64,000 nucleotides of DNA, taken from contig JBGAVD010000002.1 in the NCBI GenBank assembly GCA_044228285.1, positions 434,001 through 498,000 on the forward strand. Reading direction: 5' to 3'. Positions 46,415 through 55,643 of this stretch are shown here, piece after piece. How positions within the stretch are numbered: the stretch's first letter is position 1; every line of letters begins with the position of its first letter. Made by a program: the position numbers and the translations under genes. Source of the DNA: JBBATK01 sp044228285. Lineage in GTDB: Bacteria > Bacteroidota > Ignavibacteria > Kapaibacteriales > NICIL-2. The notes beneath the pieces were generated by a model. The model saw only the letters and a list, made by a program, of their open reading frames with translations, was not told the DNA's origin and did not search any database.

Positions 46415-47881
46415 CTATGAATCGAAAAGCAAGCCAAACATGGTTGATTGTTTGAACTGCACTCTACGTGACTGTGTATCATCGTAGCTAAAGTTTGCGA
46501 TGATACTGAGCCCGAAGTACCTCCAGATTTTGATTCTGAGCTCGTTATCCAGTCGCAGCTGCCAGGAGTCCGATCTCAATATGTTCTTGCGCGACTGATA
46601 CGCTGCAGAGTAGCTCAGATTGGAATCGAGTGTGAGATTCGCATTGAGGGCGCAGTCGATCGATGCACTTGCTTTGTACCCTTCTTTACTCTCAAGACTC
46701 CGCGGATCATCAGTACGCTGCCGGTGCTTCTGTGCACGTATCTGCTGCAGATTAGCACCCGCATGTAGCATGAACATACCTGCGGTTGATTGAAGATTGT
46801 AGTGAAATCCACAGCATTGATCACTTGTGACTGGATCCCATAACGAAGCAATACTCGTCAACGGCTGCTTTGTACTCGCATAGGAGTGTGCAATTGGTGA
46901 CTTCACTGAGCCGCTCACGAAAGGATTTATCATCCAACCCAAAGGTACGATGCAGCGAAGTTCTGCACTAAACTCATTGTCGGTTGCGAGCGCTTTATGC
47001 GACTCCGCCGATTGTGATAGATCTGTATTTGCACCAAGGATTGCCTGCACGACAGCTTGAAGCTCGACGCCGCTCGTCCGCAATTGAGATGTCTGCCGAA
47101 CGTTTGCTTTCACATCAACTACTGTCCGCTCGCCACTGAGCCAATCGTAGCTGCTCGATTGTGAGAAGCACATTCCAAGGTTCAGTCTATGGCTCCAATT
47201 TGAATCTGCTTTTGTTGATCTTGAATGAGGTATACTGGTGGTTGTATTATCGTTTGACCTCAGATTGATGGACGTATCACCAGTGTACGGTCCGGATATC
47301 AAACAACCGATTGCAAGAAGGTAGCTTTTGGATATGGTTGAGACTGGGTCAAGATCAAGAGTCGCCGCTGGACTACGCGCTAGTCCCTCCGTCTCGCATG
47401 TGGCGTAGTTCATTCGCCACAGTGTTTTGATCATCGTGGGGTAGCATACCCTTTCTTTAAACTCATCATCCACCGGTCTGGCATCCTCGCTTGAAATCGC
47501 TGAGGAATAGGAATCTTCGACTTGAATCTCTGGACTGTGAGTTCTCGACTGCACTGCATTCCATATCGATGCAGCTGAAGAAGCGGCTTTCCGAAGCCTA
47601 GAAAAACCTGCTCTATAGTCAAACGCTGAAGTAGCTATACGTGTCCAAGCGCTCGAGTGCCGATGTGACTCAGCCGTTGCGGATGCTCTACCATACTCAC
47701 TAAGGGTATTCAGTGCCATCGCGGGGAGTTTTGATTGTTCTCCTGAAGGGATTGATGGCTTGAGCTCGCAAGACCCGAGCACTCTCTCAGAACTTGGTTG
47801 GTTGCAAGCAAAGACGATGCAGAAGAACGCAAGACTGTAGTATGATAGCGCGGTGCAGCTGTTGCAACGACAAGCATCCAT
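46415..47881 (-). CDS. outer-membrane barrel-like protein, DUF3078-like C-terminus
   Basis: A 488-residue exported protein of unknown function. The N-terminus has a hydrophobic stretch ending in VFAC (YYSLAFFCIVFACNQPSS), a possible lipobox. The C-terminal two-thirds has alternating strands (HRLNLGMCFSQSSSYDWLSGE, LDNELRIKIWRYFGLSIIANF) that resemble DUF3078 barrel proteins in plan; this is tentative. In-frame ATGs at 47941 and 47920 are alternative starts. Serine and threonine are unusually common, and the coding style differs from neighbouring housekeeping genes, in keeping with the accessory nature of this stretch. Confidence 0.5.
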   Translation of the reverse strand: MDACRCNSCTALSYYSLAFFCIVFACNQPSSERVLGSCELKPSIPSGEQSKLPAMALNTLSEYGRASATAESHRHSSAWTRIATSAFDYRAGFSRLRKAASSAASIWNAVQSRTHSPEIQVEDSYSSAISSEDARPVDDEFKERVCYPTMIKTLWRMNYATCETEGLARSPAATLDLDPVSTISKSYLLAIGCLISGPYTGDTSINLRSNDNTTTSIPHSRSTKADSNWSHRLNLGMCFSQSSSYDWLSGERTVVDVKANVRQTSQLRTSGVELQAVVQAILGANTDLSQSAESHKALATDNEFSAELRCIVPLGWMINPFVSGSVKSPIAHSYASTKQPLTSIASLWDPVTSDQCCGFHYNLQSTAGMFMLHAGANLQQIRAQKHRQRTDDPRSLESKEGYKASASIDCALNANLTLDSNLSYSAAYQSRKNILRSDSWQLRLDNELRIKIWRYFGLSIIANFSYDDTQSRRVQFKQSTMFGLLFDS

Positions 47882-47941
47882 CTTTTTGGTTCGCAAGGCG
47901 TACTCTGATGTGGTCCGCATGGATTTTATTCGATTCTTCAA

Positions 47942-48741
47942 ATCAAAGTCAGCTGGTGGAGTTACCGAACACTATTCGAATTCTGCATGGATGCTGGATT
48001 ACCTATGTCTTTGATACTATTAACTTGTAGACGTACATCTTGGCTCGAGTCAGAGTGACAGAGATTACTACAAACGCAACGTTGTTCTAGTAAAGGTCGA
48101 TACATGATCAAACGCATAGTAGGCAGACAGGCATATGTATGAGAATCCAAGTCTGACCTACGGTGTATCGAGTTCAAACTCGTCGTTGTCTTTCTTGCCC
48201 GAAAAATTGCTTTGCACCTGAACAGTTTCATAGAGCTACGTTCATCAGAACACGAGAGGGAGGAAACACATTTGAAGGCGTTGAAGCAGTTTGTTGAAAC
48301 TACGCAACAGGAAGTCCGGGGGATCTGAACTCACTCATGGTTGTATCAGACTTCCTTTATCCTCAAATGATTTCCTCCTTCGCGCTTATCGTGAGATTGT
48401 GTGTACCAACTACCATTCTACTCACGTACTTTTTGTCTGCGTGTTCTGCTGTTTCAGCATTGTGCGGTGGTTCAGATTGAGAAGTTTCTTCACGCGCCTT
48501 GCTGGTCTGAGCAATTCTCAATACCTGCCGTGTGCAAGTATTCTTCTTTGATACTGGCGATTGCGTGCCTAACGCTTATGCACATTACCTTGTTCATTTT
48601 CTCTCAAGAGTGATGGGCCGTCTTACGCGTTTCGACATACTGATCCGGACGCCTCTATGGTTGTAGCATTCAATGGTTGGTGAAAGGCAGACTCATTCAC
48701 CATCAGAGCCTAATGAGGCATTTGTAAGCATTGTCTTACGT
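47942..48741. other. 800-base gap, nothing firm
   Basis: Open frames on both strands (for example a 70-codon plus-strand frame with a hydrophobic end at 48401-48613) lack ribosome binding sites and known domains. No repeats or strong hairpins were noticed. Confidence 0.4.
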
Positions 48742-49344
48742 TCATGGAGCCCGACTTTGATATAGCAGCTGTGCTTGTCGATTGAATACAAGCAGCATGG
48801 GAGAGTCGATTCTAGAGATTGTTGGGCAAAGTGTGCCAACAAAACTCCTCAACACTTCTTCGTTATGCATGTCGAAGAGAGAAGCCTTTCCCCGCATACA
48901 GTAACTGATTTTTCGTACACCACATTTGCGAGCCAGCTGTGCGGAACAACGTCGTTGACGAACACCAATCATATCTGTGCAGATATGTATGATTTCTTTC
49001 CGAGAACTGGTAGGTGAACCACAAGCCAAAAGACTATCGAAGTACCACGTTCCATTGCTTTTCCAGCTGTTCCACAGATGCACAACGATGGTATCGCTTT
49101 TGCTACCGCGGATCATATTCATGAGTTCGAAAGGTCCCAGCTTGCGCAGCTTAGGCGCTTGCTCCTTGGTCATAGGAATCAAGTCTAACTGTCGGCGATG
49201 CTCGTCGCTCAGCACCCGGACAAAGTGAGGTCCAAGCTGAGTAACGAGGAAGGATATCGTGAAGACAAGGGCTATCACCATGAGTGATTCAAATCGTAGA
49301 AGTCCGCTCTTTTTGTTGGCTCGATGAGCTAAACGAGAAAACAT
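48742..49344 (-). CDS. membrane-anchored thioredoxin-like protein lacking CXXC
   Basis: A 200-residue protein with one N-terminal membrane segment (LMVIALVFTISFLVTQLG, about 20-40) and a periplasmic thioredoxin-like fold. TIVVHLWNSWKSNGTWYFDSL aligns in plan with the TlpA/thioredoxin strand that normally reads VxFWAxWCxxC, but the two cysteines are absent. The later segment DSPMLLVFNRQAQLLYQS resembles the cis-Pro strand. Family loss of CXXC implies a binding or structural role, or a decayed enzyme. It starts one base after the previous minus-strand frame, so they form an operon. Confidence 0.55.
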   Translation of the reverse strand: MFSRLAHRANKKSGLLRFESLMVIALVFTISFLVTQLGPHFVRVLSDEHRRQLDLIPMTKEQAPKLRKLGPFELMNMIRGSKSDTIVVHLWNSWKSNGTWYFDSLLACGSPTSSRKEIIHICTDMIGVRQRRCSAQLARKCGVRKISYCMRGKASLFDMHNEEVLRSFVGTLCPTISRIDSPMLLVFNRQAQLLYQSRAP

Positions 49345-49345
49345 G

Positions 49346-49702
49346 TCATCGACAGTTGGTGGTCAGATAGTTGATTGCGCGAGCCGTCATTCGTCTCGCA
49401 TGTAGTGTGTACGTAATTGTATTCAAGGATCGTTGTGCGAGATGAATTCGCTCTACAGGTCCATCGCAAGTGGAACGATACTGTGTGACGACAAGACGAC
49501 AAGTAAGCTCTGAGACCTTTGACAGACAGGTAGCGCTGCTCATCAATTGATTCGTACAAAGATTGAACGACAGCCATGCTTGCATAGGGTGTTCCACTTC
49601 GCTAAGCTTCATGACTGTCGTCAGCTCTTTGGTGTGAATTATCTCTTGTATGCTCTTCGATCTGTACCATACAGTCTTGACATAAGCAATTGCCCGCCTC
49701 AC
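49346..49702 (-). CDS. small protein of unknown function in a coupled cluster
   Basis: A 118-codon frame that starts with GTG overlapping the stop of the upstream gene (GTGA) and ends one base before the ATG of the next gene (TGA-C-ATG). That packing on both sides supports a real gene. The protein is soluble, basic and cysteine-containing (LCTNQ, ATCLSK, LTCRLV, STCDG) with no recognised domain. An internal ATG (MKLSEVEHPM) is an alternative start. It may be a chance frame. Confidence 0.4.
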   Translation of the reverse strand: MRRAIAYVKTVWYRSKSIQEIIHTKELTTVMKLSEVEHPMQAWLSFNLCTNQLMSSATCLSKVSELTCRLVVTQYRSTCDGPVERIHLAQRSLNTITYTLHARRMTARAINYLTTNCR

Positions 49703-50298
49703 TCAGATTGCACTGCCTTCTTATCAGAGATGATGTTTGCATTGACTGAAATAACAGTGCATCGCCAAGGCATGTGTTGACATCGTTCAAGGAATGCCCG
49801 AAACTTCTGGATGTTATAGAGTAGGGTTGTATCCCAGTAGTAGAGTATAGTGTAGTCGCTGTTGTCAGCCGTGTTGAGCTGCGGTACTTCGTTGGACTCA
49901 AGTAGACGAATGTGTGACAAGAAGTCTGATAAGCGTCGTAATTCTTGAGGTTTCGACCAGCGTGGGTTCTGCGCTGTGCTGTCGATGAAACCAGGCACTG
50001 ATTCAAAACAACAGTGCTGAGCCAATTGACGTCCGCTGCGATCAAACACTCGATAGAGAGGCATAGTCATTGTATTGTCTCCAGGCTGGTTTTCATCAGA
50101 ACGCAAATCTGTCCTGTCAATGAGATAGCCGTTCTTATGAGCCAGGATCTGCTCTTCCTTCGCGAAGTGTAGAATCTCCGCTCGTGTATAGCCCCGGTTA
50201 TTCCATGGGCGTTGACCGAGTGTCACAAAGTTTAGCCACATCAGGCTAGCTGACAAAATTGCAACTGCACTAAAGACAATTATCAGAACTCTCTTCAT
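49699..50298 (-). CDS. membrane-anchored protein, possible degenerate thioredoxin fold
   Basis: A 199-residue protein with an N-terminal membrane anchor (MKRVLIIVFSAVAILSASLMW). The C-terminal part has DYTILYYWDTTLLYNIQKFR followed by WRCTVISVNANII, which resembles the first strands of a thioredoxin fold (hydrophobic strand, W, helix with F) but without the CXXC pair. No other family was recognised. It begins a three-gene minus-strand cluster with the next two frames. An ATG at 50313 is an alternative start. Confidence 0.5.
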   Translation of the reverse strand: MKRVLIIVFSAVAILSASLMWLNFVTLGQRPWNNRGYTRAEILHFAKEEQILAHKNGYLIDRTDLRSDENQPGDNTMTMPLYRVFDRSGRQLAQHCCFESVPGFIDSTAQNPRWSKPQELRRLSDFLSHIRLLESNEVPQLNTADNSDYTILYYWDTTLLYNIQKFRAFLERCQHMPWRCTVISVNANIISDKKAVQSE

Positions 50299-50313
50299 TA
50301 TACTATATGTCAA

Positions 50314-51032
50314 TAGGGATTGGTAATGGTCTTGGAATGAGGAGACGCATTAGCGCTCTTGCTGCGAATGCACTCTGTTTATTCTTCTATCAGATATCTC
50401 GCAACTCAGTTGATTCGTTACTACGTTGACGCCGAACTCAATTGACACCGAACTCAATTGACTCGTAACTCTGTCGACTGGTTCACTGCCGACTTGTCAC
50501 TCAAAAGCGCTAAGCCTTGGTTTCACTCGCAAACAGATGAGTTCTTCTCGAGTCGAGGTATAGCTCAGGAGACTATTCAACTTTTGTGCTCCGCTTAGTT
50601 GTGTGATTTGTTTTCAGGTTTGACCCTAGATCTCGTCGACCAATCCTTGAATTCTCATTCAGAAGATCGTCTATTGTTTACATCGTTGATCGTCAAAATC
50701 AAGCCCTCGAGAATTGAAGTTGTTTTCGATGTCCTAGGTCGGAAAAGCTGTTGAATGAAAATGTCTTATAGTGCGCAGAGTGAATTCTTGACCTTAAGAC
50801 GAGTGTCCTTCTCATTCTACGATCCGGAGCCCATCTGCTAGCTCGCTCCTGCATTGGCTGATGATACTTTGGTTGACTTATCGTGCTTAAGCTCCATTCT
50901 TCAGCCTCTTTCTTCAGCATCGATACAGAGGATAACTATTCAGTTTCTCCCGATTCATGCTAAGATTGAGTCGATTTGCACCGACCTTTGATGTACCGCG
51001 AGCCAGCAGATTCTGCTCCAGCAAATCGCTCA
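50314..51032. other. gap with short direct repeats
   Basis: No gene is seen in about 720 bases. At 50400-50480 short imperfect repeats of the type CGAACTCAATTGAC occur two to four times, with related CAACTCAGTTGATTCG. They may be operator-like or simply slippage products. Confidence 0.4.
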
Positions 51033-51554
51033 CTAGTTCATACGAATCATCTTGTACTGTCCGTTATCTATTACTTGATAGTTGCCGGCTTTCATTGGGG
51101 CAATACCGTAGAGTCGCTGCAGATCAGGATCACATTCAGGTGCTGTTCGAAGTGTAAGAGTCGTGTTTTGAAGCTCAGGTCTGCTACAGCGACGATTGAA
51201 AATCAGGTAAGCATCTCCGTTTGCAGCGATGCCGATAATTGCTTGGTCGTTTGCAAGTAAGGCATCAGCTAGTATACCAACCTTCGTGTCGTCAACCGGG
51301 CCACTGTACGGAGCTGCAGCTCCAACTTTGATGTCGCAAATGCCCCCGTAACAGCAATGGCAGTTCGGAACACTCTGTCCGAAGTGAATTTCCACACCGA
51401 TGCCCAAGAGTTTTGACCAGTTAAATTTCTTTATAATGCTTGCTTTCGTAGCTTTCTTCACAATCGTTGCGCCATGACTTTGAGATGTGTTCACAACAAA
51501 GAGCAACAGAACGAAGCCAGCGAGTACGAGTATGTGGTAGTGTTTTTTCAGCAT
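51033..51554 (-). CDS. small secreted protein with NCHCC cluster
   Basis: A 173-residue exported protein with signal peptide (MLKKHYHILVLAGFVLLLFVVNTSQSHG). The mature part carries a dense cysteine cluster NCHCCYGGICDIKVG near residue 65, suited to metal or disulfide binding, followed by strand-rich sequence (IIGIAANGDAYLIFNRR). No family was recognised. A strong hairpin (51591-51623) lies 37 bases upstream of its start. Confidence 0.5.
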   Translation of the reverse strand: MLKKHYHILVLAGFVLLLFVVNTSQSHGATIVKKATKASIIKKFNWSKLLGIGVEIHFGQSVPNCHCCYGGICDIKVGAAAPYSGPVDDTKVGILADALLANDQAIIGIAANGDAYLIFNRRCSRPELQNTTLTLRTAPECDPDLQRLYGIAPMKAGNYQVIDNGQYKMIRMN

Positions 51555-51590
51555 GGTGGTGTTTGTTCAGGTGATGGAATCGTGTCGGCC

Positions 51591-51623
51591 CAAAGCCCGG
51601 TAACTGACAAAGACCGGGCTTTG
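51591..51623. other. 11-bp perfect hairpin upstream of the small secreted protein
   Basis: CAAAGCCCGGT-AACTGACAAAG-ACCGGGCTTTG. It sits in the 5' leader region of the minus-strand gene at 51554 with no U-run; it may shape the leader RNA or stop transcripts entering from upstream. Confidence 0.5.
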
Positions 51624-52526
51624 CGCGACACATGGGGATAATAGCAGGGGGGATAATCCACTCGTTGTTACTCATCACTCTGCCCTTTTCCTCTTCACCG
51701 CTCCGTGGAATAAGGGGGAAAAGAGCTCCCATCATTCCGTCGGCCGGTGAAGACTCAGCTTGCTAAGTCACTCCGAAGAGGACAATCAGCTCTCACCAAA
51801 CAAATCGCAAAAGTGCACCGCCATACCCGCTCATGTACTTGTTGCTCTCTTACGTTTCGCTAAGTGAGGACTGCCTCCCTATACACAAAACGTTTGAGAA
51901 GGGTGAAAATGGACATGTGATTGAAGAAAAAGTTTGCGAATTGGAATTCTTCAAAAAAAACGCGATATCATTGGGTAAAGTGAGGTTTAAAATATGATCG
52001 AGTGGAAGCGGTTGATGGCTATGGTTTGGTTGGAATTGGTGTGCTGTATGGTACTCGTGACTTGTTTCCAGGTAGTGATGACAGCTATTCTTGTCTTCGA
52101 GCGAAGGATATTGATCAGAAGATCGTCTGTGCATTCGAACATCTGTGCACCCAACAGAGTCTGCTGTATTAGCTTCTAGGCAGAGCAAGGTAAACAGGCT
52201 CAAAACAGGGGATTGTTTGTCTGAAAGCTCACGAGTCCCTTTTCTTGGCAAATTGAAGTGATTTGTCTTGACGCGATGCTGTAGTGGAGTGTCTTATTGT
52301 TAAAAAGAGACATCAAAGTATCCTAGTTTTTGGCTTCAATCACAGTGCTAAGGTTTTAGAACTACGAGAGTTTACCGATAATAGTAGAGACTTCTCTGTC
52401 TGCAAAGCAGTATCTTGATTTAGCACTGTTACTGTTGCCTAAGGGTCGTGATTTTCAATGATAGTTTGGGTGCTTGTCGGTACACAAGACCCTCTGAAGG
52501 TTCCACACAATACGATAGAACAAGCT
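51624..52526. other. 900-base gap, nothing firm
   Basis: No recognisable gene. Open frames at 51850-52251 (minus) and 51994-52179 (plus) overlap each other, lack ribosome binding sites and have no known domains. The right end should hold the promoter of the HDOD gene, but no exact TAnnTTTG box was found. Confidence 0.4.
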
Positions 52527-53402
52527 ATGGATTTCCTGAGTTCACTCGAAAACACGCAAGACCTAGTTTCGTTGCCAAATGTTGCCACGAAAATTCTGTC
52601 ATTGCTCGACAACGATAACGTCCATGTTCGCGAGTTATCGACATTAGTAGAAACCGACGCGCCAATATCCTTGAAGGTAATCCGCCTTGCAAACTCTCCA
52701 ACCTTTGCCTTGCGTAACGAGGTTACCAGTGTCTCTCAGGCGGTGACGACCATTGGTATGAATCGGATGATGAACATCGTTCTCGGTGTGAGCATCTATT
52801 CGAAGTTTGTGTATCTGTCGAACTCATCAGTGGGACCCTTCGTGCAGCGCTTCTGGGAGCACTCTGCATCTACTGCAGGAATAGCAAAAGCCCTTGCTGT
52901 TAGTTTAAAGAAGAACTTTCAAGACAATGAATTCATCGGTGGCTTGATTCACGACATCGGCAAACTCTGCATGATTCAATATGATGCTGACAAGTATGCT
53001 GAGGTATTGAAGCTGATCGAGAACGAAAACATGAGTGACTCTGATGCCGAGCTGGAGATCTACGGAGCATCACACACACAGGTCGGACAAATCTTAGCTC
53101 GCACGTGGAAGCTTCCAAACGCTTTGCAACATGTGGTGAGCTGCCACGATACACCAGAAGCTGCCGGACTAGATAAAGGTGTAACCTCGATCGTGCGTCT
53201 TGCTGATATTGTTTGTGAACAGCATGGACATGGCATTGGAGAAAAGGACCTTGGAGCACCTGTCAGCGAAAGCTCTCCTTGGAAAAATCTTTGTAGTTTG
53301 TACCCAGAACTTCGCGACTTCGATATCAACGGTGTCTGCGGAAACATGGAAGAAGATTTCACCAAGGCATCGTCCTTCTTACGCTCGATGCTTGCCTCCT
53401 AA
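52527..53402 (+). CDS. HDOD-domain signalling protein
   Basis: A 291-residue protein with a single HDOD domain: SLPNVATKILSLLDNDNVHV, ELSTLVETDAPISLKVIRLANSP, the FWEHSASTAGIAKALA segment, GGLIHDIGKL and ASHTQVGQILARTWKLP. HDOD proteins are related to HD phosphohydrolases and usually act in signalling or regulation rather than catalysis. Here HDIGK is retained but other HD ligands are incomplete, so enzyme activity is doubtful. The start at 52527 fits the domain; an ATG at 52458 would add 23 residues. lgt begins 9 bases after its stop. Confidence 0.88.
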   Translation: MDFLSSLENTQDLVSLPNVATKILSLLDNDNVHVRELSTLVETDAPISLKVIRLANSPTFALRNEVTSVSQAVTTIGMNRMMNIVLGVSIYSKFVYLSNSSVGPFVQRFWEHSASTAGIAKALAVSLKKNFQDNEFIGGLIHDIGKLCMIQYDADKYAEVLKLIENENMSDSDAELEIYGASHTQVGQILARTWKLPNALQHVVSCHDTPEAAGLDKGVTSIVRLADIVCEQHGHGIGEKDLGAPVSESSPWKNLCSLYPELRDFDINGVCGNMEEDFTKASSFLRSMLAS

Positions 53403-53411
53403 CAAGATCGA

Positions 53412-54269
53412 ATGCGTCCAGAACTTTTTCACATCGGGCCAATACCGATTTACAGTTTTGGCCTGATGATGGCCCTCGCCTTCCTCAGCGCTAACTACCT
53501 CCTCACAAAGGAAATCACTCGTCAATGGCGAGATGAAGAACGTGCCGCAGCCTTTGCTTCTGTGATTACCCTTATTGCTCTCGTCGCAGGAGTAATAGGC
53601 TCAAAGCTATTTCACCTCATCGAAAACCCAGGTCTTGTTCTGCAGAATGGTTTGAGCGAAGTGTTCAGTGGATCTGGTCTGACCTTTTTCGGTGGACTGT
53701 TACTTGCCATCTTTGTTATCTTCTTGTACTGTCGGAAGAAGAAAATCTCGTTCGTCTGGCTTGCCGACGTAACCGCACCGGGTTTGATCCTTGCCTATGG
53801 CATTGGTCGTATTGGTTGTCAGTTGGCTGGCGACGGCGACTATGGCATTCCCTACGAAGGCACATTTGCTATGAGCTATCCGCATGGAACGGTTCCTACC
53901 ATTGCAGGATACAACCCTGAGTTAAAAAACAAGTGGCTGGAAATGCACCCAGGCATGAGTATATCAGATACCTTCGATATTACTGTACACCCCACACCAG
54001 TCTACGAAACCCTGGCTTGCTTTGCCATCTTCGCATTCTTATTCTACCTGCAACGTCGCGCACATTTACCAACGGGACGTCTCTTCGCCATCTACTTGAT
54101 CTTCGCTGGCCTAGAGCGCTTCTTGGTGGAATGGCTGCGCTTGAACCCGCTGTATCTTGGACTCTCTCAAGCGCAATGGATTGGTATAGCTCTTATGATT
54201 GCCGGTACTTGGTTATTCATGAAGAAGAGCGCGCCCACGACCCAGGCTGCAGCAAAACCGGCATCCTAA
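53412..54269 (+). CDS. lgt: prolipoprotein diacylglyceryl transferase
   Basis: This 285-residue inner-membrane enzyme adds diacylglycerol to the lipobox cysteine of prolipoproteins, the first step in lipoprotein maturation. It has about seven membrane segments. The N-terminal IGPIPIYSFGLMMALAF, GSGLTFFGGLL, and the signature YGIGRIGCQLAGDGDYG with HPTPVYETL and a C-terminal FLVEWLR are all typical. It is co-directional and nearly contiguous with the HDOD gene. Confidence 0.95.
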   Translation: MRPELFHIGPIPIYSFGLMMALAFLSANYLLTKEITRQWRDEERAAAFASVITLIALVAGVIGSKLFHLIENPGLVLQNGLSEVFSGSGLTFFGGLLLAIFVIFLYCRKKKISFVWLADVTAPGLILAYGIGRIGCQLAGDGDYGIPYEGTFAMSYPHGTVPTIAGYNPELKNKWLEMHPGMSISDTFDITVHPTPVYETLACFAIFAFLFYLQRRAHLPTGRLFAIYLIFAGLERFLVEWLRLNPLYLGLSQAQWIGIALMIAGTWLFMKKSAPTTQAAAKPAS

Positions 54270-54335
54270 GCTCAACACTGTTTGAAGTCATTCGCGAAGA
54301 CTCCAGCCCGTCGCTTCGCTCCAAACTCAGGTGAT

Positions 54336-55637
54336 TTATAATACACGCGCGCTACGCGCATTGGCCTCCAGCAACTCCCGCAGCCTCCTTGCAACTTCCA
54401 AGCTTGCCCCAGCTTTGCGTTCAATGTATTCGCTGTTTCTGCGGCCACATTCTGCGCGACCTTCCCGATTGTTGTCTATCCAATGAAGCCAGGTGATGAT
54501 CTCATGTGAGTTTGTCACACTGTCCATCGACCCGCCATGAATGAGCTCGACGGCATCCGCATTTGCATCGTGTTGTGGACCGCAACTAACAGGAATGCCG
54601 TAACAGGCTGCTTCTGCAACGCTGTGCACTCCAACGCCAAAGCCTCCGCCAACGTAGGCTGCGTCGGCTAATGCATAGAGCTTCAAGAGTTGGCCTATAC
54701 TGTCTACAATGAGATGTCGACTAGCACTCAAGGTTGAGTCAATAGCCGACCAACGAGTACACGGGCCAAGACGCAACTCGACCTTGCGATAGAACTCTTC
54801 ATTGGGTTCGTGTGGGACGATCAGATAGCGAAGGCGTGGTCCGAGTTGGCTGAGTACTTCGTCAGAAAGGAAAAGATCCACATCGATTGGCCATACACTA
54901 CCAAGGACCACGACCACATCTTGTGAAGCATAGAGCGTCGACGATGGACCGCGATAGCGATGACGAGTCTCGGTAGCTTTTGCCTGGGCTTCGAAGAGAC
55001 GATCATATCGTGTGTCGCGGCTGGTCTGCAGATCAACCTTGAGTTTCAAAGCTTCAAAGTTGTTATACTCAGATTCATTGAGGGCGTAAATCTGATGAAG
55101 GGTATTGAGTAGGTTCTTGTAAAAAGCTCTACCGATTCCACCCTGAGAAAATCCAGATCGACTAAAGGTAGCATTGAGAAGCAGAGCTGGGACCTTGCGT
55201 CTCTGCAATGCGTGCATCAGATTCCACCACAGGTCGTACCGAGCAAAGAGGGCAACCGAAGGTTGAACTCTGGAGAGAAAACTCTTGATGCGAAAGTAGC
55301 CGTCGAAAGGTAAGTAGACAACCGCATCAGCGAAGGGATAGTGTAGTTGGTTGTTGTAGCCAGAGGGAGAGCTAAACGACACAACGATCTGCACTTCGCC
55401 TTGGTCCTTACAGAATTGTTCAATGACTGGTTTGAGCTGCTCGAATTCTCCCATTGATGCGGCATGAAACCACAAACGCTCAGTGTTTGGACGCAATGCA
55501 TCGAGTGCTCGAAGCGAGGCTCGAGCATGCAGAAAGCGATCTCGTGTTTTTGGATGCACCAGTGACATCAGCACATAGCCTACAGCGAGGACAGGCAGTG
55601 CCAGAAAGTTGTAGCACAAATGCAGCAGAAGTCTCAT
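54336..55637 (-). CDS. waaA: 3-deoxy-D-manno-octulosonic acid (Kdo) transferase
   Basis: This 433-residue inner-membrane-bound glycosyltransferase adds Kdo to lipid A precursors, so the cell makes lipopolysaccharide. The KdtA pattern is present: an N-terminal membrane anchor (LCYNFLALPVLAVGYVLMSLV), WFHAASMGEFEQLKP, YLPFDGYFRIKSFL, FARYDLWWNL and the nucleotide-sugar end YVGGGFGVGVHSVAEAACYGIPVSC split across about 330-355. It begins 6 bases after the enoyl-CoA hydratase stop, so the two are one unit. Confidence 0.93.
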   Translation of the reverse strand: MRLLLHLCYNFLALPVLAVGYVLMSLVHPKTRDRFLHARASLRALDALRPNTERLWFHAASMGEFEQLKPVIEQFCKDQGEVQIVVSFSSPSGYNNQLHYPFADAVVYLPFDGYFRIKSFLSRVQPSVALFARYDLWWNLMHALQRRKVPALLLNATFSRSGFSQGGIGRAFYKNLLNTLHQIYALNESEYNNFEALKLKVDLQTSRDTRYDRLFEAQAKATETRHRYRGPSSTLYASQDVVVVLGSVWPIDVDLFLSDEVLSQLGPRLRYLIVPHEPNEEFYRKVELRLGPCTRWSAIDSTLSASRHLIVDSIGQLLKLYALADAAYVGGGFGVGVHSVAEAACYGIPVSCGPQHDANADAVELIHGGSMDSVTNSHEIITWLHWIDNNREGRAECGRRNSEYIERKAGASLEVARRLRELLEANARSARVL

Positions 55638-55643
55638 GTTCTC

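Noticed and set aside
51850..52251. A 133-codon minus-strand frame
   Set aside because: No signal, no domain, overlapped by an opposite open frame; probably chance in a gene-poor gap.
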